Shown: positions 13,627 through 20,937 of the stretch, in pieces
How positions within the stretch are numbered: position 1 is the stretch's first letter
How the letters are laid out: the number at the start of each line of letters is the position of its first letter
IMG/VR virus record: IMGVR_UViG_3300044837_000038
Span: 1-33,487 of that record
Source of the DNA: a virus
Reading direction: 5' to 3' (one strand)
Length of the DNA: 33,487 nucleotides
Program-made: the position numbers and the translations under genes
The notes under the pieces: generated by a model
Told to the model about the DNA's origin: nothing
Databases searched by the model: none
The model's input: the letters and a program-made list of their open reading frames with translations, nothing else

Positions 13627-14388
13627 ATGAAACGATGTTGTGTAGATGGGTGTAAAAAAGAAGCTAGGGCAGATAGTTATTGTTGGAAGCATCACAACCG
13701 AAGTATTAAGTATGGCGATCCATTAGCTGGTCCTCAATATTATGGAAATCTTTCTCCCCAAGAAAGATTTATGAAGTATGTTGATAAGACTGCGAAAAAT
13801 GGATGCTGGCATTGGATTGGTGCCATTGATAAAGGATATGGGAAGTTCAGAATCGATGACAAAAATGTGTATGCTCATAGAGCATCAGTACTATTTTTTC
13901 ACAAGCCGAATGTAGACTTTTCTAAATTGCTTGTATGTCATAAATGCGATAATACGATGTGTGTTAATCCAGATCATTTGTTTCTTGGAACACATCAGGA
14001 TAACGTTGATGACAAGATGCAAAAAGGTAGGCATGTTTCAACAAAAGGTGTTGATAGTCCGCATGCAAAATTGACAGAGGAAAATGTTTTATATATTCGT
14101 GACTGCGAAAAATCAGCGGAGCAGCTAGCAATAGAGTTCAATGTTTCTACTTCGAATATTAATGCAATTCGATCTGGAAAAAGATGGAAACATGTTGGTG
14201 GCAAGATCGTAGTAATTTCGAATCACGTTTCTGGCGAAAATCATCCGATGAAAAAATTGGATGAAGAAAAAGTTAGATATATTCGGAATAGTGATAAAAA
14301 AACACGTGATATTGCAATGGAATTAGGGATTTCATACGTAACTGCTTATGAAGTCCGTAAGGGTAAAACATGGAAGCACGTCATCTAA
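13627..14388 (+). CDS. HNH homing endonuclease with two C-terminal HTH repeats
   Basis: A 253-residue protein. Residues 1-33 form a small Zn-type module (CCVDGC, YCWKHH, then YGDP). The HNH core spans about 45-135: FMKYVDKTAKNGCWHWIGA, VYAHRAS, LLVCHKCDNTMCVNPDHLFL with GTHQDN. Two tandem HTH-like repeats follow (LTEENVLYIRDCEKSAEQLA and LDEEKVRYIRNSDKKTRDIA, each ending KRWKHV or KTWKHV), likely binding DNA bases near the cut. GGAG lies six bases before ATG 13627; the in-frame ATG 13600 lies in the hairpin loop and has no site. A+T-rich codons contrast with the coat gene, as in mobile homing genes. Confidence 0.92.
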   Translation: MKRCCVDGCKKEARADSYCWKHHNRSIKYGDPLAGPQYYGNLSPQERFMKYVDKTAKNGCWHWIGAIDKGYGKFRIDDKNVYAHRASVLFFHKPNVDFSKLLVCHKCDNTMCVNPDHLFLGTHQDNVDDKMQKGRHVSTKGVDSPHAKLTEENVLYIRDCEKSAEQLAIEFNVSTSNINAIRSGKRWKHVGGKIVVISNHVSGENHPMKKLDEEKVRYIRNSDKKTRDIAMELGISYVTAYEVRKGKTWKHVI

Positions 14389-14398
14389 GGAGCCTCAA

Positions 14399-14773
14399 AT
14401 GAACGAAATCGATTACAGCGAAATTAAACAACCTCAGGTTGTCAGTGCGAATGAGGAATGGGAACCGCCAGTACATAAATATTTCGGTAAGAAGCTGCCG
14501 AACGGTAAGACTGAGAAAGAACCGGTTTATACACATCAAGAATATCCTCGCTTGATGTACACGCAAGCCGATGGAAAGATCAAAGCCCGCGTTGTCGCTT
14601 CGGAAGAGGAAAAGATTGCGCTTGGCGATGGTTGGGAAAAGACGCCGGCAGCATTCGGCTATATCGGCGCACCTTCTTTTGAGGAAGCACTCGCGCTGAA
14701 AGATAAGGCAGCGGTAATTTCGGCCGACGCCGTCGATGCTCCTAAACGTGGCCGCCCTGCGAAAGTCGATTAA
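14399..14773 (+). CDS. Head-associated hypothetical protein (124 aa)
   Basis: Starts at ATG 14399 (MNEIDYSEIKQPQVV) with AAGGAG overlapping the HNH stop codon; the longer frame from 14348 runs into the HNH gene and is unlikely. Middle motifs are YTHQEYPRLMYTQADGKIKA and GDGWEKTPAAFGYIGAPSFE; the C-terminus KRGRPAKVD is AT-hook-like. Before HNH insertion it would have been the gene after coat. The next gene starts at its stop (TTAATGA). Probably a minor virion protein; role not known. Confidence 0.7.
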   Translation: MNEIDYSEIKQPQVVSANEEWEPPVHKYFGKKLPNGKTEKEPVYTHQEYPRLMYTQADGKIKARVVASEEEKIALGDGWEKTPAAFGYIGAPSFEEALALKDKAAVISADAVDAPKRGRPAKVD

Positions 14774-15468
14774 TGACAACCGTTGCGACACTTGTTAATG
14801 ATGCGGCCTACGATGCGCAGATACTAGGCCAGGACCAGACTTTATCCTCTGGCGATGGTCAACTACTGTTGCGCAAATTAAACCGCATGTTGGACTCGTG
14901 GAGCAATGAGAAGCAGTTGATTTATTCGAATACTGTGCAGACATTTTTGATGACGCCTAGTGTTGCGACGTATTCGACATCATTGCTTGCGCTGGGTCGG
15001 CCAGTATCGATTGATTCGATGACAGTTACGTTGAATAACATCGACTATCCAGTTGACATGATTGATCTGCTGAAATGGAATTCGATTACTTATAAGTTGA
15101 CCGAAGCAATTCCAAATCAGTGTTATTACAACGCCGGCATACCGAATGGCGAATTCAATTTCTATCCAAGGCCATATGCGCAATTCTTGTGTACGGTCTA
15201 TGGTAGTTACCAGCTTGCGCAGGTTCCATTGCTTCTCGCTACAGATTTGATCCTGCCGCCAGGGTATGAGGCTGCTATCGTTGCCTGTCTCGCTGTCGAA
15301 GCATGGAACTCGTTCAAGAGCGGCGATCCTTCCCCTTCAATGGTCAAGAAGGCAATCGAGACCCGCGCCGTTATCAAGCGTACTAATTTTCAACCGCTGG
15401 AAATGGCAACACCGTTTGACCATAACGATGGCGATATTTCTAATGCATTTTTATATAAAGCCTTTTGA
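14773..15468 (+). CDS. Head-to-tail connector, P22 gp4-like
   Basis: A 231-residue protein with features of the P22 gp4-like tail-accessory family: an N-terminal helical domain (LLLRKLNRMLDSWSNEKQLI), a beta-rich middle with RPVSIDSMTVTLNN and the YNAGIPNGEFNFYPRP motif, then YGSYQLAQVPLL and a helical end with YEAAIVACLAVEAWNSF. It binds beneath the portal and seals the head after packaging. P22 gp4 also has muramidase activity; I cannot see that here. Confidence 0.85.
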   Translation: MTTVATLVNDAAYDAQILGQDQTLSSGDGQLLLRKLNRMLDSWSNEKQLIYSNTVQTFLMTPSVATYSTSLLALGRPVSIDSMTVTLNNIDYPVDMIDLLKWNSITYKLTEAIPNQCYYNAGIPNGEFNFYPRPYAQFLCTVYGSYQLAQVPLLLATDLILPPGYEAAIVACLAVEAWNSFKSGDPSPSMVKKAIETRAVIKRTNFQPLEMATPFDHNDGDISNAFLYKAF

Positions 15469-15476
15469 GGAAATAA

Positions 15477-15890
15477 ATGAATACAACTACACGCGTCGAA
15501 TATGCATCTATTGCTGAATCAGTAGATGATTTCCCTTTGCGTATTTTTTCAGATATCGTGGTCATTTTGCAAGAAGTCGAAGAAAGAAGTAAGGGCGGAA
15601 TTATCTTCTCAGTTGGTAGTGAGGAAGCAAAATTGCCATGCGGGCGCGTTGTAGCGTGTGGTCCAGGTCGTATCTATACCTCAATGATGGATGCAAGCGG
15701 CGAGAACCAAATCGCTTACTTCGTACCGATGGAAATTAAGGTTGGAGATTGGTGTACATTTGGTCGCTTTCAGACTGGTGAGCCACTTGAACTGAATGGG
15801 AAAACCTATATCATGGCACGTGCTGGCGATATTGCCGCCGTGTCAAAATCCGGCGATCCAGTTCCTTTGCGCTTGGCGAAAGTCGGCTAA
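15477..15890 (+). CDS. GroES-like co-chaperonin
   Basis: A 137-residue protein with a cpn10 fold signature: PLRIFSDIVVILQEVEERSKGGIIF (matching the GroES N-terminal strand and mobile-loop region), then GRVVACGPGRIY, IKVGDWCTFGRF and LNGKTYIMARAGDIAAV, which aligns with the GroES tail ending in E-x-D-I-L-A. It is about 40 residues longer than GroES. Co-chaperonins cap GroEL-type rings during folding; T4 gp31 is the classic phage example that replaces GroES for coat folding. Here it lies in the head-gene cluster. GAGGAA precedes the start; the stop overlaps the next ATG (TAATG). Confidence 0.85.
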   Translation: MNTTTRVEYASIAESVDDFPLRIFSDIVVILQEVEERSKGGIIFSVGSEEAKLPCGRVVACGPGRIYTSMMDASGENQIAYFVPMEIKVGDWCTFGRFQTGEPLELNGKTYIMARAGDIAAVSKSGDPVPLRLAKVG

Positions 15891-17524
15891 TGTCTCAAAT
15901 TCATGTCTTCGGCATGGGAATTGCATCGCGCTCTCCCTATGTGACAGCGAAAAAATTACAGAATGTCTTCTGTGAGACTCGCCCTGCCGGAGAAAAGTCT
16001 ATGATCGTTGGTTATAAAACGCCTGGGTTATTGCAATTTGCAGACGGTGGAGATAATCCAGCGCGTGCGCTTTATTCGTTCGATAAAACAGATTCAGGCT
16101 ATGGCGTTTTCCTAAATGAGTTTGTGAATATCGGTGGAACTGGATCGATTACCAATATTGCACCGATTCAAACGTTTAATGGAAATATATCAATCGCGGA
16201 TAATGGCAATCAGATCATGATTGTAGACGGGACGTTTGGCTATATCTACATCGTCTCGCCTGTTGTTCAAACGATCTCTTCTATTACCCGCGTAGGAACG
16301 ACAGCAACGCTTACTACGGCGTTACCGCATGGTTTGGCTACTGGTATGCAGGTGACGGTTTCCGGGGCTTTACCGGCCCAATACAATGGTCTGTACACGA
16401 TTACGGTAACGAGTCCGACAGTCTTTACTTATGTGATGGCTTCCGATCCTGGCGCGAGTGCTTCGCCGGTCGGAACATATGCTGTTACATTGGCATTTGC
16501 TCGTATCACCGATCCTGATTTCCCTGTCAATCCAGTCACGGTTGCATTCCTTGCTGGCCGATTTGTCGTCAATTTCTCGCAACAAGGCCGCTATTATTGG
16601 TCAGATATTAATGATGGCACTTCTTGGGATGCGCTTAATTTTTCCAATGCAGAAACAAGCCCTGATCCGCTTGTAGCAATCTGGCAATCGAATGGTCAAT
16701 TAGTTTTGTTTGGATCGCGTACTACTGAATTTGCAGGCGTCAGTAGCTCATTAGATGCTGCCTTTGTATCGATTAAAGGTACTGCATCTGAATGGGGACT
16801 TGCTGCCGCTTTCAGCGTTGCAAAATATGATAATACACTCGCCTGCTTGATGCGCGGACGCATGGGGCAAGTCATGATCGCCAAGCTGAATGGTTATGTG
16901 CCACAGCGCATGAGTACGCCAGATATTGAATTTATCATCAATGGTTATTCGACTGTAAATGATGCGGTCGCATATAGCTATATGCTAGGTGGTCATGCAA
17001 TGTACGTGATTAATTTTCCGACTGCTGGCTTTACATGGCTGTATGATGGTTTCACGCAGATTTGGACATCGCTCAAAAGCCATGGCATTAATCGTCATCG
17101 TGTTCAATTAGCATTCTCGTTTTTGACATACACAATTGCATCAGATTTTGCAAATGGATTGCTTTATCAAATAACTGATCAAGCATATACCGATAATGGT
17201 ACGCAAATTGAATCAGAAATTATCAGCGAAAATATTAGCGATCCTGATTTGAATCGATTCTCGGTCAATAAATTCCGCGTAGATATGCAGGTTGGCATGG
17301 GCGATAACATCGTTGAGCGTCCTCAGATTGGGTTATCCGTATCGCGTGATAATGGCAAAAACTTTGGCGCTGAGATGTTGCAGGATGTAGGTCCGCTCGG
17401 AGATTACAGTAATGTGGTGGAATTTAATCGGCTTGGCGTATCGCGCGACTTTGTATTTAAGTTACGCATGAACGACGCTTTCCCGTTCATTTTAGTTAAT
17501 GCCATCATTAATCCAAAGGACTGA
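15890..17524 (+). CDS. Packaged-DNA stabilisation / tail accessory protein, P22 gp10-like
   Basis: A 544-residue protein with the opening (IHVFGMGIASRSPYVTAKKL, NVFCE, then GEKSMIVGYKTPGL) and later blocks (VGRFVVNFSQQGRYYWSDIN-type segment, SNGQLVLFGSRTTEFAG, KLNGYVPQRMSTPDIEF) of the P22 gp10 family. P22 gp10 is about 470 residues; the excess is explained by an inserted beta domain near residues 125-195 (ITRVGTTATLTTALPHGLAT, VTVSGALPAQYNGLYTITVT), a module common in phage and surface proteins. It helps plug the portal after packaging. Confidence 0.9.
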   Translation: MSQIHVFGMGIASRSPYVTAKKLQNVFCETRPAGEKSMIVGYKTPGLLQFADGGDNPARALYSFDKTDSGYGVFLNEFVNIGGTGSITNIAPIQTFNGNISIADNGNQIMIVDGTFGYIYIVSPVVQTISSITRVGTTATLTTALPHGLATGMQVTVSGALPAQYNGLYTITVTSPTVFTYVMASDPGASASPVGTYAVTLAFARITDPDFPVNPVTVAFLAGRFVVNFSQQGRYYWSDINDGTSWDALNFSNAETSPDPLVAIWQSNGQLVLFGSRTTEFAGVSSSLDAAFVSIKGTASEWGLAAAFSVAKYDNTLACLMRGRMGQVMIAKLNGYVPQRMSTPDIEFIINGYSTVNDAVAYSYMLGGHAMYVINFPTAGFTWLYDGFTQIWTSLKSHGINRHRVQLAFSFLTYTIASDFANGLLYQITDQAYTDNGTQIESEIISENISDPDLNRFSVNKFRVDMQVGMGDNIVERPQIGLSVSRDNGKNFGAEMLQDVGPLGDYSNVVEFNRLGVSRDFVFKLRMNDAFPFILVNAIINPKD

Positions 17525-17525
17525 T

Positions 17526-17768
17526 ATGCCATCCCAAATTTCACAACCTCCGCAGGGTTCAAATCCAGATTCCGTGCTTGGCATTGGATGGCAAGAATTT
17601 TTCGGTACTGCTGCTAATTTATTGGATGCGATTACGCAAAGCGGTATTACAGCAAATCGCCCAGTCAAAGGTTTATTTGTTGGCCGCCCTTATTTCGATA
17701 CAACCCTTGGCATTCCTATTTGGTATAGAGGAACTACATGGGTTAATGCTTCTGGAGGTGTAGTTTGA
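17526..17768 (+). CDS. Small tail/neck protein with fibre-like C-terminal motif (80 aa)
   Basis: ATG 17526 (MPSQISQPPQGSNPD) with AAAGGA upstream. The second half NRPVKGLFVGRPYFDTTLGI then PIWYRGTTWVNASGGVV is a short motif widely found in phage tail and spike proteins. The gene overlaps the next one by four bases, and its 3' end provides GGAGG for it. Role unknown; probably a minor virion component. Confidence 0.65.
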   Translation: MPSQISQPPQGSNPDSVLGIGWQEFFGTAANLLDAITQSGITANRPVKGLFVGRPYFDTTLGIPIWYRGTTWVNASGGVV

Positions 17769-18094
17769 ATACTTCTGAATTCCACGCAAACGCAAAGAAT
17801 CTTCCTCAAATTGAGATTGAGAAAAAACTGCATTTGACGGATAGCGTTTTGGGAATGGAAATGGCTATTCCTGCCGGCACGATGTTTGGTAAGGAAATGC
17901 ATAACTATTCTCATCTTAGCTTTTTGATGAAAGGTAATGCGATTGTAAGAAGCGGTGAAGAAACTATCAATCTTGTCGCGCCTTCCGTCATTGAAATTAA
18001 GGCAAATGTTTGGCATTCATGCGAAGCTGTAACAGATGTTATTTGGGTATGTGTACATAGTGCAAAAGAAACGGATATCACAGATCATGAATAA
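17765..18094 (+). CDS. Cupin-domain protein
   Basis: A 109-residue single cupin-like domain. Candidate metal ligands are His46 and His50 in MHNYSHLSFLMKGNAIV, Glu66 region and His84 (VWHSCEAV), arranged as in cupin motifs 1 and 2. It uses a TTG start at 17765 with GGAGG six bases upstream. It overlaps the downstream oxygenase gene by eight bases, so the two are probably made together. Cupins include many small-molecule and protein modification enzymes; substrate unknown. Confidence 0.75.
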   Translation: MNTSEFHANAKNLPQIEIEKKLHLTDSVLGMEMAIPAGTMFGKEMHNYSHLSFLMKGNAIVRSGEETINLVAPSVIEIKANVWHSCEAVTDVIWVCVHSAKETDITDHE

Positions 18095-18749
18095 TCCAGA
18101 TTATGAAAATGGCAGAACTATCTCTACAAAAGACTTCAACTTGGTTGCTCAGGGCGCTGATGTACGGCTCTACATGGAGCAGTTGATGGCGAATCAAGAC
18201 CTGTTTGGCATTCGTGATTTCAGAACCATTCCTCGTTATGGCGGTGAATTATCCCCACATCGGGAATCACAGGATATATGGGTAAGGCATCAGAAATACG
18301 CTGATATGGGAGCTTACGATACCGAGGAAGGCAAGGATTGCCTGATGAAGCCTGCCATTTCAGAATGGTATCCAGAATCTTTAAGGCTTCCCGCTGCAAA
18401 GGACATGGCCGAATGTGTTTGCAAGACTGTTGGCGCTGTTCAGATGGGAGGGCATTACATCATTAAGATAGGCCCTGGAAAAAAGGTCTATCCACACCGT
18501 GATTTTTCATGGCATAGCACGTATTACAACAAGTATTTGATCGTTCTTAAAACACAACCCGGCGTTGTTTTTGGGTGGGAGCACAGCGGGAACATGATTC
18601 CTGAAACGGGTGACTTATGGAATTTTGAGAATAATTCCGTTCACTGGGTAAATAATGATTCAGACGAAGATTTAATCATTGCGACGTTTAGCATACGCAC
18701 ATTCGATATGGATAGACAGGAAGCTGTTTTAACCGGAAAGGTAGGGTAA
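18087..18749 (+). CDS. 2-oxoglutarate/Fe(II) oxygenase, aspartyl/asparaginyl hydroxylase-like
   Basis: From ATG 18087 the protein has 220 residues. The facial triad is visible: His137 and Asp139 in YPHRDFSWH, His186 in SVHWVNN, with Arg204 (FSIRTF) as the likely 2-oxoglutarate ligand. This H-x-D...H...R spacing, with W-N-F-x-N-N-S-x-H before the second His, fits the Asp/Asn beta-hydroxylase-like group. ATG 18036 in the same frame reads through the cupin gene and is rejected. Oxygenases of this kind are known as auxiliary genes in phages; a virion or host protein could be the target. Confidence 0.82.
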   Translation: MNNPDYENGRTISTKDFNLVAQGADVRLYMEQLMANQDLFGIRDFRTIPRYGGELSPHRESQDIWVRHQKYADMGAYDTEEGKDCLMKPAISEWYPESLRLPAAKDMAECVCKTVGAVQMGGHYIIKIGPGKKVYPHRDFSWHSTYYNKYLIVLKTQPGVVFGWEHSGNMIPETGDLWNFENNSVHWVNNDSDEDLIIATFSIRTFDMDRQEAVLTGKVG

Positions 18750-18753
18750 TAAT

Positions 18754-19551
18754 ATGCCAGCAGGATGGGCCGCAGGCGCTGCCGCAGTAGGAACAATCGT
18801 TGCAGGATCAATGGCAGCAGATGCCGCTGGTAATGCGGCAGATTCGCAAGCTCGATCAGCACAAGCATCGATTGATGAACAGCGTCGCCAGTATGACCAG
18901 ACGCGAGCAGATCAAGCACCATTCATGCAGACTGGCGTTGCAGGTAATGCCAAATTGGCTAATCTACTTGGCGTCGGTGGTGATAGCACAAGTGGAGACT
19001 ATGGGTCTTTGCTGAAGAAATTCAGTTCCAGTGATCTTGCCAATGATCCTGTTTATAACAGCGGTCTCCAATTCGGATTGGATCAAGGTACTGGTGCTAT
19101 CAATCAACGCGCGTTGCAATCTGGCGGCTATGATTCAGGTGCTACGTTGAAAGCCTTAACGCAATACGCCAATGACTATGGTTCGACTAAAGCAAATGAT
19201 GCATATAACCGATATAACACTGATCAATCGAATGTTTATAATCGATTAGCTGGAATTTCTGGCGCCGGTCAAACTGCAACTAATCAAGTTCAATCAGCTG
19301 GTACAAACATGGCAAATCAGGTTAGCAATTCATTGACCGATCAAGGTAATGCGCGATCTGCCGGAATTATTGGTGGAGCAAATGCATGGGGAAGTACAGC
19401 ATCTGGGTTGAATGGCATTTACCAAAACTATAATAGCAATCAGATGCTTCAACAGTTAATGAATGGCTCTGGTAGTAATACAACTGGCTATGGCGGTCAG
19501 GGAACATATGGTGATGGCTCTGGATTTACGCAAACTGGCAGTTTGTCTTAA
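18754..19551 (+). CDS. Ejection/DNA-transfer protein, P22 gp7-like
   Basis: A 265-residue protein beginning MPAGWAAGAAAVGTIVAGSM, an Ala/Gly-rich hydrophobic N-terminus, followed by QASIDEQRRQYDQTRADQAP and a low-complexity Asn/Gly/Gln/Ser region to the end. This is typical for the first ejection protein of P22-like phages (DNA-transfer protein), stored in the head and released into the envelope on infection. Followed by two larger ejection-type genes in the P22 order. Confidence 0.75.
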   Translation: MPAGWAAGAAAVGTIVAGSMAADAAGNAADSQARSAQASIDEQRRQYDQTRADQAPFMQTGVAGNAKLANLLGVGGDSTSGDYGSLLKKFSSSDLANDPVYNSGLQFGLDQGTGAINQRALQSGGYDSGATLKALTQYANDYGSTKANDAYNRYNTDQSNVYNRLAGISGAGQTATNQVQSAGTNMANQVSNSLTDQGNARSAGIIGGANAWGSTASGLNGIYQNYNSNQMLQQLMNGSGSNTTGYGGQGTYGDGSGFTQTGSLS

Positions 19552-19563
19552 GGTGAATAAAAA

Positions 19564-20937
19564 ATGGCACTGAATCCAAATATCATTTTGCAAGGCCAAA
19601 CGCCAAAGTTTGATATGCCTGACCCTATTGCGCAATATAGCAAGGGATTGCAGTTAAAGGGATTGATGCAGCAGCAGACATTGCAGGATCAGGCCATGGC
19701 AGATGATCAGGCGACGCGTTCGGCATATCAATCAGGTGGTGGTGATACATCGGCAGTTTTAAAATCCTTGATGCAAGGTGGAAATTATAAGGCTGCTGCT
19801 GCATTACAAAAGCAATTAAATGATCAAGCTGCTACTCAATCAAAAACTGGTTATCAAAATGCACAAACTGGAAAAACATTAAATGACATTAATCTTTCTA
19901 AGTTAGCACAACATAGAGATGAATTAGCTAATGTTAATTCTCCAGAAGATGCTGTTGTATGGGCGAAACAAGGATTAGATCAAGGTATTTATCCTGGCGG
20001 GGAAGCTCAATATCAAGCCACCTTACAAAATATTCAGCGAGTTTCTTCTGATCCTCTATTGTTTAATCAATTTAAACAGCAAGCCGCATTAGGTGCTACT
20101 AAATATATTGAACAGAATGCACCTAAATATCAAACAAATAATCTTGGCGGTAAAACCGTCACTATGGCGCTGCCTGGGCTTGGTGGCGCTCCAACTATGG
20201 TCGCCTCGCAAGCAAACAGCCAAAGCCCTGATAGCGCAGCTAGTAACGCCACTACGATGCGCGGACAGAATATGGTTGATGCTCGTTCTCGTCTTACCGC
20301 AAATCAAGGAAATATCCCATCTGGATATCGACAAACTTCTGATGGAAATCTTGAGGCAATCCCTGGTGGCCCAGCAATGGGAAATATCAATAAACCATTA
20401 ACCGATAGCCAAGCTAAATCCGCAGGCTTTGGCGCTAGGATGCAAGCCGCAGATCAAACATTGAATGATCTAGCCGCACAAGGAACGAGCGTTTCTGTTC
20501 CTGGCAGTCATTCTGGCTATGGAGTTGGAGCGGTAGTTAATGCTTTAAGCCCTGCAAAACAGCAAAATCTCGACCAAGCAAAACGAGATTTTATCAATGC
20601 GATTTTGCGTCGTGAATCTGGTGCCGCAATTTCTCAAGGCGAATTTGATAATGCCGAAAAACAATATTTCCCTCAGTTGGGAGATAAGCCAGATGTGATT
20701 GCTCAAAAAGCCAAAAATAGAGCAATTTCGACTCGCGGTGTTTTGTCTGAAGTTCCAGGCAATCAAAGAGAAGACACAGTAAGTTCAATTATTGGTAATG
20801 GCGGTGCAGCATCAAACGCAGGGCAGAAAACATTCTCGTCTTTACCTGATCCTGCCTCATTGAATGGCAAGCGGATTCAAGCGCCAGATGGCAGTATTAT
20901 GCGTAGTAATGGCAATAAGTGGATTCAGGAGAAATAA
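19564..20937 (+). CDS. Internal virion / ejection protein (457 aa)
   Basis: It begins MALNPNIILQGQTPKFDMPD, then a helical Gln-rich region (50-110) and a disordered centre. The block KRDFINAILRRESGAAISQG with EFDNAEKQYFPQLGDKPDVI (about 350-390) is a recurring signature in phage internal-virion proteins. Codons in 19740-20100 are more A+T rich than the rest. Probably equivalent in position to P22 gp20. Its stop overlaps the next start (TAATG). Confidence 0.7.
   Translation: MALNPNIILQGQTPKFDMPDPIAQYSKGLQLKGLMQQQTLQDQAMADDQATRSAYQSGGGDTSAVLKSLMQGGNYKAAAALQKQLNDQAATQSKTGYQNAQTGKTLNDINLSKLAQHRDELANVNSPEDAVVWAKQGLDQGIYPGGEAQYQATLQNIQRVSSDPLLFNQFKQQAALGATKYIEQNAPKYQTNNLGGKTVTMALPGLGGAPTMVASQANSQSPDSAASNATTMRGQNMVDARSRLTANQGNIPSGYRQTSDGNLEAIPGGPAMGNINKPLTDSQAKSAGFGARMQAADQTLNDLAAQGTSVSVPGSHSGYGVGAVVNALSPAKQQNLDQAKRDFINAILRRESGAAISQGEFDNAEKQYFPQLGDKPDVIAQKAKNRAISTRGVLSEVPGNQREDTVSSIIGNGGAASNAGQKTFSSLPDPASLNGKRIQAPDGSIMRSNGNKWIQEK

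Noticed and set aside
18036-18086. Upstream ATG (18036) for the oxygenase
   Set aside because: The extra 17 residues are read from inside the cupin gene; ATG 18087 matches the overlap style of the operon.
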